A stretch of 64,000 nucleotides of DNA from an uncultured Acholeplasmataceae bacterium (GCA_905203475.1 CAJKWD010000002.1:1-64000); one strand, 5' to 3'; positions 52,140 through 61,676 are shown, numbered from the stretch's first letter. Notes: generated from the sequence alone by a model not told the origin. Numbers and translations are program-made.

Positions 52140-52679
52140 GTGCAGATACAAGATGTAATAGAAAAAAGAAGAAGTATTAGACATTATTTAGATACGAGTT
52201 TGCGTGAAGAAGATATTGCCCGTATTTTAAAAGCTGGGACTTTAGCACCTTCTGCTCACAATAAACAACCATGGTTTATACATGTAGTGGAAAATGAAGA
52301 TTTAAAAAATAAAATAGCAGATATATTGATGCAAAAAGAAGATGCAAGCATTCAAAATACGGCTCGTATTATAAAAGAAGCTCCTGTTTTATTTGTTGTT
52401 TTCGAAGAGAAAACAGATTTGAGTGTAAAGATGCAACAACAATCGCTTGGTGCTTTTATGGAAAACATGTGTTTAGAAGCAACTGCACTAGGAATTGGAA
52501 GTTTATGGATAGGTCATATTTTAGAAGTAGAAAAAGAAGTAAAGCAATTATTTCACGAGAAAAGAAAAGTGGCTTGTGCTATGACACTCGGTTATACAGA
52601 TGCTAATCCAAGTCCAAGACCACGTAAGAGTTTAAAAGATATGATACAGATTCATGATGAAGAGGAGGAAGTAGAATGA
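52140..52679 (+). CDS. Nitroreductase-family FMN oxidoreductase
   Basis: 179 residues starting at GTG 52140 behind AAAGGTGG. FMN-binding signature IEKRRSIRHYLDTSL, LAPSAHNKQPWFIHVV, SLGAFMENMCLEATALGIGS and RKVACAMTLGY are typical of small nitroreductases (NAD(P)H-dependent FMN enzymes). The natural substrate is unknown. It lies as the first gene of the T-box operon, before hisS, with a four-base ATGA overlap, so it should respond to tRNA charging. A nitroreductase in a hisS-aspS operon is unusual. Confidence 0.83.
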   Translation: MQIQDVIEKRRSIRHYLDTSLREEDIARILKAGTLAPSAHNKQPWFIHVVENEDLKNKIADILMQKEDASIQNTARIIKEAPVLFVVFEEKTDLSVKMQQQSLGAFMENMCLEATALGIGSLWIGHILEVEKEVKQLFHEKRKVACAMTLGYTDANPSPRPRKSLKDMIQIHDEEEEVE

Positions 52680-54028
52680 TACAGAAACCAAAAGGAACAT
52701 ATGATGTATATGGTGAATATGGAGAAAAAATTCAATATTTAGAAAAGTTATTAAGTGCATTAATGGAAAAATATCACTATGAATTTGTTCGTACTCCTAT
52801 TTTTGAAGCAAGTTCATTATTTCATAGAGGTGTAGGTGAAACGACAGATATTGTTAGTAAAGAGACATATGATTTTAAGGATCGTGGAAATCGTGATATG
52901 ACTTTACGCCCAGAGGGAACTGCAGGAGTAGTACGTTCTTTTATTGAGAATAAAATGTATACACGTGCTAGTATGCCTGTCAAAGCATGGTATTATGGAC
53001 CAATGTTTCGCTACGAAAGACCACAAGCAGGACGTTTTCGCGAATTCTATCAATTTGGTGTAGAAGTTTTTGGTAGTACTAGTCCTATGTTAGATGCTGA
53101 AGTGATCAGTATTCCTGTTACATTATTCCGTTTATTAGGGCTAAAAGGAGTAAAAGTAAAGATTAATAGTTTAGGAGACAGAGAATCAAGAACAGCATAT
53201 CGTGAAGCATTATTAAAGCATTTTAAACCACATTTAAACGAACTATGTCACGATTGTCAAGAACGATATCTGAAGAATCCACTTCGTATTTTAGATTGCA
53301 AAGTAGATCGTGAATTAGAATGCATGCAAAAAGCTCCGAAATTAAGTGATTACTTATCAGAACAATCAAAACAACATTTTGAAGCATTAAAACAATATTT
53401 AGATGCCTTAAACATTGATTATACAGTTGATGAACATTTAGTTAGAGGATTAGATTACTATACAGAAACAGTATTTGAAGTAGAGGCAGATATTAAAGAT
53501 TTTGGAAGTAATAATGTCCTTTGTGCCGGGGGACGATATAATCATTTAGTAGAAAACTTAGATGGCCCTTCTACACCTGGAGTAGGTTTTGCTCTTGGCT
53601 ATGAAAGAATCTTAAATGCAATTGAAGCAGAGGGAATCGAGTTAGAGAATGAAAATCAAGTCGATGTATATATGATTCCAATGAGTGATAAAACAAAGAC
53701 GGAAGCATTTTGTTTAACACAAACATTACGTATGAATGGTTTTACGGCGGAAACAGATTATTTAAATCGTACTTTAAAAGGAAACTTTAAACAAGCAGAC
53801 CGTCTAAGAGCAAAATTTATTGTATTATTAGGTGAAGATGAGCAAAAAGAACATATTTATACAATTAAGAACAATCAGACGAAAGAAGAATATAAAATTG
53901 ATCAAGATTATATTGTTATGTTTTTAGATGAAAAATTAGAAGAAATAGAAGTAGGAAGTAGTGAACATACATGTCAACATAATCATGAATGTCATTGCCA
54001 TGAAGGAGGTTGTCAACATCATGAGTAG
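52676..54028 (+). CDS. hisS: Histidyl-tRNA synthetase HisRS with His/Cys-rich tail
   Basis: Class II synthetase of 450 residues. Motif 1 lies around FVRTPIFEASSLFHRG; motif 2 is MFRYERPQAGRFREFYQFGVE; the His-specific stretches LVRGLDYYTETVFE and GGRYNHLVE and motif 3 GVGFALGYERI are intact. The anticodon domain follows (VDVYMIPMSD). The last 21 residues (430-450, EHTCQHNHECHCHEGGCQHH plus E) contain seven His and four Cys, absent from ordinary HisRS, and could bind metal. The aspS ribosome binding site AAGGAGGT is encoded within this tail. Regulated by the upstream T-box. Confidence 0.95.
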   Translation: MIQKPKGTYDVYGEYGEKIQYLEKLLSALMEKYHYEFVRTPIFEASSLFHRGVGETTDIVSKETYDFKDRGNRDMTLRPEGTAGVVRSFIENKMYTRASMPVKAWYYGPMFRYERPQAGRFREFYQFGVEVFGSTSPMLDAEVISIPVTLFRLLGLKGVKVKINSLGDRESRTAYREALLKHFKPHLNELCHDCQERYLKNPLRILDCKVDRELECMQKAPKLSDYLSEQSKQHFEALKQYLDALNIDYTVDEHLVRGLDYYTETVFEVEADIKDFGSNNVLCAGGRYNHLVENLDGPSTPGVGFALGYERILNAIEAEGIELENENQVDVYMIPMSDKTKTEAFCLTQTLRMNGFTAETDYLNRTLKGNFKQADRLRAKFIVLLGEDEQKEHIYTIKNNQTKEEYKIDQDYIVMFLDEKLEEIEVGSSEHTCQHNHECHCHEGGCQHHE

Positions 54029-55337
54029 AATTACCATCAAAGAATTAGAAAATCATATTGGAGAAACAGTAGAAGTACAAGCTTTTATAGCTAATATTAG
54101 AGATTTACAATACGTTCAATTTGTCATTTTAAGAGATGGAACTGGAACAATTCAAATGACAATTGAAAAAAGTGAAGAAAAAAATAAAGAGTTTGTTGAA
54201 CTCATTAGTAATACCACTTTAGAAAGTACAATCAAAGCAAAAGTACTTGTTTCTAAAAATGAGAAAGTAAAATTACGTGGTATGGAATTGATACCAGAAA
54301 CGATTGAAATTACAAGTAAATCTTTACCAGAACTTCCAATTGATATCAAAGATAAGGATAAAACATTGCGAGAAACCAGATTAGATTATCGTTTTTTAGA
54401 TTTACGTCGTGATGATAATCATTTGCTTTTTCAAGCTGAAACCATTTTTGAACACGCAGCAAGAGAGTTTTTCTTAAAAAATAATTTTATAGAAATACAT
54501 AGTCCAAAAATTAGTGCAAAAGCAGCTGAAAGTGGAGCAGAAGTATTTCATTTGGATTATTTTGGACAAGAAGCATGTCTATCTCAATCACCACAGTTTT
54601 ATAAACAAATGGCTATGGCCAGTGGTTTTGATCAAGTATTTGAGATTGGTCCTGCTTTTCGTGCTGAAAATTCTCATACTTCTTATCATGCAACAGAAAT
54701 TAATATGTTGGATGTAGAAGCAAGTTGGTTATCAGATGAAAATGAAGTGATGAATATTGAAGAAAATTTATTAAAATATATGTTTACACGTTTAAAAGAA
54801 ACTTATGGCAAGGAAATTGAAGAGACCTTCCATGTGACTTTAAGTGATGTCAGTGTTAAATTCCCTCGTATTACGTTTCAGGAAGCAAAAAGAATTTTAA
54901 AAGAGGAAATGAATTTTGTAGGGGAGAGAACAGATGATTTTGAAAGACACGAAGAAGAATTGTTATGTCAGTATGCAAAGGAAAAGTATGGCAGTGATTT
55001 TATCTTTGTAACAAAATTCCCATTTGCTGCTCGTCCTTTCTATCATATGTTGGATGAAAATGGTCTTACAAAAAGTTATGACTTGTTATTTAAGGGAGTT
55101 GAAATTACGACTGGAGCAATTCGTGAACATCGTATTGATCAATTGACAAAACAAATTATTGAGAAAGAAATTGATCCAAAATCATTAGAATTTTATTTAG
55201 AATTTTTCAAATACGGATGTCCACCACACGGTGGGTTTGCAATTGGAATTGCTCGTATGATGATGGAAATTTTTGAAATCGATAATATTCGTGAAGCAAC
55301 ATTTATTTATCGTGGACCAACGAGGTTAAACCCATAA
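54021..55337 (+). CDS. aspS: Aspartyl-tRNA synthetase, short archaeal-type (AspS2)
   Basis: 438 residues, against about 590 for standard bacterial AspRS; the bacterial GAD insertion is absent. An OB-fold anticodon domain (1-105, VEVQAFIANIRDLQYVQFVIL) precedes the class II core: YRFLDLRRDD, KISAKAAESGAEVF, SQSPQFYKQMAMASGFDQVF, AENSHTSYHATEINMLDVE and final HGGFAIGIARM with GPTRLNP. This is the archaeal/eukaryotic-like form. Such enzymes are often non-discriminating, charging tRNA-Asn with Asp for GatCAB; here that is inference. Start ATG 54021 uses AAGGAGGT at 54003-54010 and overlaps hisS by 8 bases. Confidence 0.88.
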   Translation: MSRITIKELENHIGETVEVQAFIANIRDLQYVQFVILRDGTGTIQMTIEKSEEKNKEFVELISNTTLESTIKAKVLVSKNEKVKLRGMELIPETIEITSKSLPELPIDIKDKDKTLRETRLDYRFLDLRRDDNHLLFQAETIFEHAAREFFLKNNFIEIHSPKISAKAAESGAEVFHLDYFGQEACLSQSPQFYKQMAMASGFDQVFEIGPAFRAENSHTSYHATEINMLDVEASWLSDENEVMNIEENLLKYMFTRLKETYGKEIEETFHVTLSDVSVKFPRITFQEAKRILKEEMNFVGERTDDFERHEEELLCQYAKEKYGSDFIFVTKFPFAARPFYHMLDENGLTKSYDLLFKGVEITTGAIREHRIDQLTKQIIEKEIDPKSLEFYLEFFKYGCPPHGGFAIGIARMMMEIFEIDNIREATFIYRGPTRLNP

Positions 55338-55753
55338 TGGATACAATCGTTGAAATTGATGGAAAAGTATACGATTTTACACCATATCATGAGGCAGAAG
55401 ATATCCAAAATTATTATGGTTTTATAGGTCCTGATGGTAGCTTTTATCGCGTTAGAAGTAAAGATGTGGAAGATATCGATGGACCACATGATAGTTGGGC
55501 TAAGGAATATATGAGATATTATCATTTAGACAATGACTTTGAAAACTTAACTTCTTCTAGAACCTTAGTAAAGCAATATGGATATATTTTATGTACTTAT
55601 GCGAATCGCTATGATGATATCGTAGATCTATTTATTATTCCCGAAAGAGATGGCATTTTTACGATTGATCGATTAAAAAATACGCCAATTACCGAAGAAC
55701 AATATCGTACTGCTCAGATAGTTGCAACAGATATTCACGCTCATAAAAGATAA
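55337..55753 (+). CDS. Hypothetical protein, 138 residues
   Basis: Begins at an ATG that overlaps the aspS stop (TAATG), so it is translationally coupled to the hisS-aspS operon. Sequence features: MDTIVEIDGKVYDFTPYHEA, DIQNYYGFIGPDGSFYRVRS, WAKEYMRYYHLDN and TLVKQYGYILCTYANRY. It has no signal peptide or membrane helix and a balanced acidic composition. No family was recognised. Its coupling suggests a conserved cytoplasmic protein. A terminator follows. Confidence 0.65.
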   Translation: MDTIVEIDGKVYDFTPYHEAEDIQNYYGFIGPDGSFYRVRSKDVEDIDGPHDSWAKEYMRYYHLDNDFENLTSSRTLVKQYGYILCTYANRYDDIVDLFIIPERDGIFTIDRLKNTPITEEQYRTAQIVATDIHAHKR

Positions 55754-55776
55754 AAAGAGAAATTTTTTCTCTTTTT
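55752..55776 (+). terminator. Terminator of the T-box operon
   Basis: AAAAAGAGAAA / TTTCTCTTTTT inverted repeat just after the stop codon, ending in T6. Confidence 0.8.
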
Positions 55777-55818
55777 TGTTTACTTTGTGTTATAATGCTA
55801 TCAATAAGAGGTGGTCAT

Positions 55819-56511
55819 GTGATAAAGACAAAAAAACAGGGATTATTAATTGTACTGTCTGGTCCAAGTGGTTGTGGTAAAAATACAGTATGTAATGATT
55901 TAAAGAAACAGAATGCGAATGTATGGGAGTCAATTTCTATGACAAGTCGTGCAATTCGTCCGAATGAAGTAGACAAAAAAGATTATTATTTTGTTTCAAA
56001 AGAACAGTTTGAACAATATATTCAAGAAGGAAAAATGCTAGAATATGCATCTTTTGCTGGAAATTATTATGGAACTCCTAAAGAAGCTGTCCAAAAACAA
56101 TTAGATCAAGGAAAAGATGTAATTTTAGTGATAGAAATACAGGGAGCATTACAAATTAAAGAAAAGGTTCCACAGGCATTATTTATTTTCTTACTTCCAC
56201 CTAGTATGGGCGAATTACGCAAACGTTTAGAAAAAAGGAAAACAGAAAGTAAAGAAAAAATGATGGAACGCTTTCAGATTGCATATCAAGAAATTAACGA
56301 ATTACCAAAATATAATTATGTCATTATCAATGATGATTATCACATTGCAGCAAATAAATTAAATGCAATTATTACAGCTGAAAAGTGTCGTGTAGATCGT
56401 ATTGAAGAGGTATATTTAAATACAGAAGAAGAAAAAATTCATGAAACGTTAGTACAGAAAGATTTAGAAAATATACCAATTGATATTATAAAAGAAGCTC
56501 CTAAAAAATAA
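55819..56511 (+). CDS. gmk: Guanylate kinase
   Basis: Phosphorylates GMP to GDP. 230 residues from GTG 55819 (GAGGTGG upstream); a frame from 55795 overlaps the promoter zone. GLLIVLSGPSGCGKNTV is the P-loop, with Asn where Gly or Ser is usual. SISMTSRAIRP (GMP binding), YYFVSKEQFEQYI, GNYYGTP and VILVIEIQGALQI follow Bacillus Gmk closely. The C-terminal ~35 residues (EEKIHETLVQKDLENIPIDI and on) exceed the usual 205-residue length. In Bacillus gmk is followed by rpoZ; here an ATP-grasp gene follows. Confidence 0.93.
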   Translation: MIKTKKQGLLIVLSGPSGCGKNTVCNDLKKQNANVWESISMTSRAIRPNEVDKKDYYFVSKEQFEQYIQEGKMLEYASFAGNYYGTPKEAVQKQLDQGKDVILVIEIQGALQIKEKVPQALFIFLLPPSMGELRKRLEKRKTESKEKMMERFQIAYQEINELPKYNYVIINDDYHIAANKLNAIITAEKCRVDRIEEVYLNTEEEKIHETLVQKDLENIPIDIIKEAPKK

Positions 56512-56568
56512 CAACTACAAAATAGAAATTCTATGGTATAATAGGGATAGTTTTGGTGGGTGAGAGAC

Positions 56569-57594
56569 ATGTTTAAGAAGACAAAAAACATTTCAGAACG
56601 TGAGAGTGCGCTTGCAATCTTGCAAAATTATGCAACATTGGTTAGTCGCAAAAATCATAAAAATCGTCTTTTCATTATCAAAGATATGATGAAATGTAAA
56701 AAAATATATGGTTGTAATTACGAAGAATATTACTATTATCGTTTTGATACATTAAATGAGGCAGAAAGAAATACATATATTACTACTGAAAAAAATCAAT
56801 TATTGGAAGAAGTATGGAATGAACATGCAGATCCTACTTTTTGGGAAAGAAAAACAATGTTATACCAACAGTTTAAAAATGACATAAAAAGAGAATATTT
56901 ATTATTAACTGGAGATAATTTAAAAGAATTTACTAAATTTTCAAAAAAAAATCCAGTATTTATTGCTAAAACAGATATGAGAAATGAACCACATCAAATC
57001 AGAAGAGTAGTTTTAAATGAACATATGAAACCAGAAAAAGTTTATGAGAGCTTATTAGAAAAAAATTTAAATTTATTGGAGACAGAATTAACACAAAATG
57101 TAAAATTAAAAGAACTTTACCCTAAGAGTTTAAATACAATTCAATTTATTACTGTAAAAAATAAAGGGAAAGTACATATTACCAATGCAGTTCTTAAGAT
57201 TGGGAATGGTAGTATTGTTAATAATTTGTACTATGGTGGAATGGTAGCTAAAATTGATTTAAAAACGGGAATTGTTACAACTCCAGGTTTAGACTATCGT
57301 GACCATTGTTATGAAAAACACCCTTCCACAAAAACAAAAATTGTTGATTTTGAAATTCCTGATTTTGGAAAGTTGAAACAGTATGCATTGAATTTAGCAC
57401 TCAAAATGAAAAATACAAACTATGTAGCTTGGGATATTGCTGTAACAGAAGAAGGGCCAGTATTAATGGATGCTTCGATCAAACCGACATGGTATCAATT
57501 TCCTGAGTTTATGGAACAGAAACAAGGAAAATTACCACAGATGGAATTATTACTTGGACACAAGGTAGAAATTGCTGAAAAAAGATCGTCTTGA
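56569..57594 (+). CDS. ATP-grasp protein, sugar-transfer-associated type
   Basis: 341 residues from ATG 56569 (GGTGGGTGAGAG upstream). The N-terminal ~100 residues are helical and basic (SRKNHKNRLFIIKDMMKCKK). The C-terminal ATP-grasp core shows PVFIAKTDMRNE, KSLNTIQFITVKNKGKVHI, YYGGMVAKIDLKTG and AWDIAVTEEGPVLMDASIKP, close to the ATPgrasp_ST family that is often found with capsule or cell-surface glycan genes. The catalysed ligation is unknown. It stands alone between gmk and a gene of unknown function, with its own terminator. Confidence 0.7.
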   Translation: MFKKTKNISERESALAILQNYATLVSRKNHKNRLFIIKDMMKCKKIYGCNYEEYYYYRFDTLNEAERNTYITTEKNQLLEEVWNEHADPTFWERKTMLYQQFKNDIKREYLLLTGDNLKEFTKFSKKNPVFIAKTDMRNEPHQIRRVVLNEHMKPEKVYESLLEKNLNLLETELTQNVKLKELYPKSLNTIQFITVKNKGKVHITNAVLKIGNGSIVNNLYYGGMVAKIDLKTGIVTTPGLDYRDHCYEKHPSTKTKIVDFEIPDFGKLKQYALNLALKMKNTNYVAWDIAVTEEGPVLMDASIKPTWYQFPEFMEQKQGKLPQMELLLGHKVEIAEKRSS

Positions 57595-57603
57595 TCTTTT
57601 TTT
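57578..57603 (+). terminator. Terminator of the ATP-grasp gene
   Basis: AAAAAAGATC-GTCTT-GATCTTTTTT hairpin overlapping the stop codon. Confidence 0.8.
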
Positions 57604-57706
57604 GTGTGAAAATAGCTGTTTTGTGCATGAAATATAAAAAGTCGCATAAAATGAATGCGAAATTACTCATTCAAACAGCTTGCAATGTCTTTCATACAGT
57701 ATCGAT

Positions 57707-57734
57707 TTGACAAATAATTTATATGTGGTAAGAT
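57707..57734 (+). promoter_or_regulatory. SigA-type promoter
   Basis: TTGACA, 16 bp, TAAGAT, 37 bases before the next start. The rest of 57604-57706 shows no recognisable element. Confidence 0.65.
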
Positions 57735-57770
57735 ATTAAGGCTTTTCCAAAAAAGAAAGGGGTTAATATT

Positions 57771-59057
57771 ATGGAAGAAGGGTTAACATTGAATTATCAA
57801 GAATTAAATCATAGAAAAGAAAGATTACAAGAATTATTAGAATTAAACTATATTTATCCAATTCATGATCGTCGTTTAATTCGTTTTTTATCATTATTGG
57901 ATTGTCAGTTAAATCAAAAACAAGGTAGTCAACAAGAAGCATATCAAGCATACTATCAATTAAAGAATATCATGAAAAAATATGCATTAACAGGAAATCA
58001 AATAATCAGTGAAACGCAAATGTTGAAATCGAAATTTGCTAAAGAAAATAATATAAAATTGACAGAATTAGAGCAATTATTTCAACAAGAAATGCACGTT
58101 TCAATTGATGATTTTATCGAAAATTATATGAAACGTTCTAACGATTTATATGAACGTTGGGGACTTACAAATATTCCAGTTCGTGAAGAAATTAAGAATC
58201 GTTATTCACTTACAAACACATCAGAGGTTCGTGACACATATTATTTCAAGAAAGATGATGAATCTGAATATCGTGAAATTTATCACCCAATAGTGATGTC
58301 TTTTATTTCATATTTAGAGGATAAAAATGTAAAAAGACAAACACATGAAGATTATCAAAAAGTTCAGAAAATAAGTCAGGAATATCATATGAAGCCAACA
58401 CCAAAGTTTGATGAAATTGATTTTTTAAGTCGTTATGTTGGATTTGAAAATCGTGATGAATTAAATGCTTATTTTATGGCGGAAACAGATATTTCAATTG
58501 ATTGTTTTATGAAGGAATATGTTGAAACAGGACAATTTGATTACGTAAGTATTTGGGGATTAGTGCAAAAGAAAAATCATCAAGTTGAAAATACTTACAA
58601 ATTTATCCCTGCCGGAAATCAATCAAATACGATGAGTGCAAAAACACCATTATTCGATTTTGTAGAACAAAAGAGAAATGAAAAAGAAGAAATCAAACCA
58701 CATGTTACAAAAATTCAAGATTTTGAAATTACAACATATCCAGAGAACATTACAAAACACTTTATAAATATTCCAACATTTGAACATCATGTAAATGAAT
58801 TGTTAGAATTACAAGCATATGGTTTAAGCTACGATGAAATGAAGTTATATATTTATCAAAAGTTTTTAGCAAATGATGCTTTCTTATTAAAAACAAATAA
58901 TTATTTAGAATTAGCACAAAAAGATATCTGGGCTTTAATATTCTTATATCAATGGCAACAACAACATCTATTAGAACAACAAGAATTTAATGCTGAAAAG
59001 GCAACTTCATATAAAAAAGAAAATGAGAAAAGAAAAAGTTTTTACTTGCATAATTAA
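57771..59057 (+). CDS. Hypothetical protein with two internal repeats, 428 residues
   Basis: Start behind GAAAGGGG. Mostly alpha-helical, cytoplasmic, and rich in Gln, Glu and Tyr. Two copies of a ~46-residue unit can be seen. The first (near residues 86-130) ends in QEMHVSIDDFIENYMKR and YERWGL. The second (near 222-266) ends in AETDISIDCFMKEYVET and VSIWGL. The shared core is SIDxF(I/M)xxY followed by WGL. The end is basic (KKENEKRKSFY). I recognise no family. It has its own promoter, and the rpsO promoter begins within its last codons. Confidence 0.6.
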   Translation: MEEGLTLNYQELNHRKERLQELLELNYIYPIHDRRLIRFLSLLDCQLNQKQGSQQEAYQAYYQLKNIMKKYALTGNQIISETQMLKSKFAKENNIKLTELEQLFQQEMHVSIDDFIENYMKRSNDLYERWGLTNIPVREEIKNRYSLTNTSEVRDTYYFKKDDESEYREIYHPIVMSFISYLEDKNVKRQTHEDYQKVQKISQEYHMKPTPKFDEIDFLSRYVGFENRDELNAYFMAETDISIDCFMKEYVETGQFDYVSIWGLVQKKNHQVENTYKFIPAGNQSNTMSAKTPLFDFVEQKRNEKEEIKPHVTKIQDFEITTYPENITKHFINIPTFEHHVNELLELQAYGLSYDEMKLYIYQKFLANDAFLLKTNNYLELAQKDIWALIFLYQWQQQHLLEQQEFNAEKATSYKKENEKRKSFYLHN

Positions 59058-59156
59058 TGAATATTTCGTATAATATATATGTACTTATGACTTGGAAGAA
59101 AGAGTCTCCGACTTTTGTCTAGGTATAAGCGTATGATTTAGAAAGGAGAAAAGAAA
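59046..59156 (+). promoter_or_regulatory. rpsO promoter and structured S15-type leader
   Basis: TTGCAT (59046-59051), 17 bp, TATAAT (59069-59074). The transcript should start near 59081. The leader folds as a possible three-way junction: outer CTTAT (59084-59088) / ATAAG (59125-59129), GACT (59089-59092) / AGTC (59103-59106), and CC-GAC (59108-59112) / GTC-TA-GG (59117-59123). S15 autoregulates through such leaders in Bacillota. AGAAAGGAGAA precedes ATG. Confidence 0.6.
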
Positions 59157-59426
59157 ATGGCATTAACAAAAGAAAAGAAAGCAGAAATCGTAAGTAAATT
59201 TGCACAAAGTGAAAAAGATACTGGTTCTGCTGAAGTTCAAATTGCAATTTTAACAGAAGAAATCAAAGATTTAACAGAACATTTTAAAGTACATCCACAT
59301 GATTATCATTCTAAAAGAGGACTTCTAAAAAAGGTTGGACAAAGACGTAGTTTATTAAATTATTTATTTAAAAACGATGTTACACGTTACCGTAAAATTG
59401 TAAAAGAACTAGGACTTAGAAAATAA
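59157..59426 (+). CDS. rpsO: 30S ribosomal protein S15
   Basis: 89 residues, the normal length; primary 16S rRNA-binding protein of the platform. [54 protein letters not shown] and [13 protein letters not shown] are all hallmark stretches, including the HxxDxxSxRGL site for rRNA. Preceded by a structured leader. A GGCACTA/TAGTGTC hairpin with T5 (59438-59461) stands between it and pnp, so pnp may be reached by read-through or processing. Confidence 0.97.
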   Translation: MALTKEKKAEIVSKFAQSEKDTGSAEVQIAILTEEIKDLTEHFKVHPHDYHSKRGLLKKVGQRRSLLNYLFKNDVTRYRKIVKELGLRK

Positions 59427-59478
59427 TGATAACAGTAGGCACTATTTTTTAGTGTCTTTTTATTGTAATGGAGGATTT

Positions 59479-61659
59479 ATGAAGAGAGTATTTGAAAAAG
59501 AATTTTATGGAAAGAAAATTGTTGTAGAAAGTGGAGAACTTGCAAAACAAGCAAATGGTGCAGTATTAGTACGTTTTAATGATACAGCGATTCTAACAGC
59601 GGCAGTTATGAGTAAGAATGCATCTACAGCTGACTTTTTCCCACTAACTGTTTTATATCAAGAAAAATTATATTCTGTAGGAAAAATTCCTGGAGGATTT
59701 ATCAAAAGAGAGGGTAGACCTACAGAAAATGCAACATTGACAGCACGTTTAATCGACCGCCCAATTAGACCATTATTTGACGATGGTTTTCGTAATGAAG
59801 TGCAAGTTGTCAATACTGTATTAAGTGTAGATCAAGATGCTTCTCCAGAAATGAGTGCATTGCTTGGTTCCTCTCTAGCACTATTAATTAGCGATATTCC
59901 ATTTACAACACCTGTAGCTGGTGTGGTTGTTGGTAGAATAGATGGAAAGTTTGTAATTAATCCTACACCAGAGGAATTAGAACATAGTGATATTCATTTA
60001 ACAGTAGCAGGAACAAAAGAAGCTATTAATATGGTGGAATCTGGTAGTAAAGAAGTAAGTGAAGAAGCAATGGTAGATGCTATGATGTTTGGACATGCAG
60101 CAATCAAAGAATTAATTGCTTTTGAAGAAGAAATTGTCAAAGAAATTGGAAAAGAAAAAATTGAAGTAGAATTAAAGACTGTGGATGTAGAACTAGAAAA
60201 AGAAGTGAATGAATATGCTTATGAAGATATGAAAAAAGCAATTCAAGTAGTAGAAAAATTAGCTCGTGCTGAAGCAGTAGAGGCAGTAAAAGAAAAGACA
60301 ATAGCTCATTTCGAAGAATTGTATAAAGATAATGAAGAATTAGAAAGCCTTTTAAAAGATGTTTCTAGTACGCTAGATCACATGGAAGCAACGGAAGTAA
60401 GAAGATTGATTATCGAAGATAAAGTACGTCCAGATGGCCGTAAAATTGATGAGATAAGACCTCTATCTGCTAGTATTGATCTACTTGCCAGAACACATGG
60501 TTCTGCATTATTCACACGCGGACAAACGCAAGCTCTAGCTGTTACTACATTAGGAGCTTTAGGAGAACATCAAATACTAGATGGATTAGAATTAGAAGAT
60601 GAAAAAAGATTTATGTTACACTATAACTTTCCACAATTTAGTGTTGGAGAAACGGGTAGATATGGTTCTCCTGGAAGACGTGAAATTGGACATGGGGCAC
60701 TTGGAGAAAGAGCGCTTTCACAGGTAATTCCATCAGAAGAAGAATTCCCATATACCATTCGTGTTGTATCAGAAATCTTAGAAAGTAATGGTTCTTCTAG
60801 TCAGGCAAGTATTTGTGCTGGATGTTTATCACTCATGGCAGCAGGAGTACCAATTAAAGCCCCAGTTGCTGGAATTGCTATGGGTTTAATCACTGATAAA
60901 GACGAGAAAAATTATACTATTTTAACTGATATTCAAGGTTTAGAAGATCATATGGGAGATATGGATTTCAAAGTAGCTGGTACAAGAAATGGTATCTGTG
61001 CATTACAAATGGATATTAAAATTAAAGGAGTTACCAAGGAAATCTTATCGGAAGCTTTAGCTCAAGCGAAAAAAGCAAGAATGCAAATACTAGATTTAAT
61101 GGAATCAGTTATTCCAGAACCTAGAAAAGAAGTTAGTAAATATGCGCCTAAGATTTGTGATTTCTATATTTTACCAGAACAAATTAAAGATGTAATCGGG
61201 CGCGGTGGAGATGTTATTACAAAAATTATTCAAGATGCCAGCCATGTGGTCAGTGTCAATGATAGAAACGCAGTTAAAATCGATTTAGAAGATGATGGAC
61301 ATGTTTTAATTTATCACCATGATCAGGAAATTATCGATAAAGCGAAAGAAATGATTTTAAATATTACAAGAGTTCCGGAAGAAAATAAAATTTATACTGC
61401 TAAAGTTGTAAAAGTAGAAGATTTTGGATGTTTTGTAGAATTATGGCCAGGCTGTGAAGGTATGGTTCACGTATCAAAACTAGATAGAAAACACATTGAT
61501 AAAGCAGGAGATGTCGTAAAAGTCGGAGATGAAATTATGGTGAAATATATCGGTAAAGATAAAAAAGGAAGACATAATTTCTCTAGAAGAGATGCAATGA
61601 AGGAACTATCAAAAGAAGAAAAAAAAGATAAGAAAAAAGAAGAAAAGAGTGAAGATTAA
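59479..61659 (+). CDS. pnp: Polyribonucleotide nucleotidyltransferase PNPase
   Basis: Phosphorolytic 3'-5' exoribonuclease. 726 residues from ATG 59479 (GGAGG upstream); a frame to 59452 overlaps the hairpin. Two RNase PH domains (1-215 and 300-540) flank the helical linker; the first has [16 protein letters not shown] and [10 protein letters not shown], the second [21 protein letters not shown] and [17 protein letters not shown] (about 550-610, [11 protein letters not shown]) and S1 (about 620-690, [19 protein letters not shown]) domains follow. Complete. rpsO-pnp is the universal order. Confidence 0.96.
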   Translation: MKRVFEKEFYGKKIVVESGELAKQANGAVLVRFNDTAILTAAVMSKNASTADFFPLTVLYQEKLYSVGKIPGGFIKREGRPTENATLTARLIDRPIRPLFDDGFRNEVQVVNTVLSVDQDASPEMSALLGSSLALLISDIPFTTPVAGVVVGRIDGKFVINPTPEELEHSDIHLTVAGTKEAINMVESGSKEVSEEAMVDAMMFGHAAIKELIAFEEEIVKEIGKEKIEVELKTVDVELEKEVNEYAYEDMKKAIQVVEKLARAEAVEAVKEKTIAHFEELYKDNEELESLLKDVSSTLDHMEATEVRRLIIEDKVRPDGRKIDEIRPLSASIDLLARTHGSALFTRGQTQALAVTTLGALGEHQILDGLELEDEKRFMLHYNFPQFSVGETGRYGSPGRREIGHGALGERALSQVIPSEEEFPYTIRVVSEILESNGSSSQASICAGCLSLMAAGVPIKAPVAGIAMGLITDKDEKNYTILTDIQGLEDHMGDMDFKVAGTRNGICALQMDIKIKGVTKEILSEALAQAKKARMQILDLMESVIPEPRKEVSKYAPKICDFYILPEQIKDVIGRGGDVITKIIQDASHVVSVNDRNAVKIDLEDDGHVLIYHHDQEIIDKAKEMILNITRVPEENKIYTAKVVKVEDFGCFVELWPGCEGMVHVSKLDRKHIDKAGDVVKVGDEIMVKYIGKDKKGRHNFSRRDAMKELSKEEKKDKKKEEKSED

Positions 61660-61676
61660 TCTTGGCTCTTTTCTTT
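61642..61676 (+). terminator. Terminator of pnp
   Basis: GAAAAGAG / CTCTTTTC arms with an inner AAGATTAATCTT palindrome, then T-rich sequence. Confidence 0.7.
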
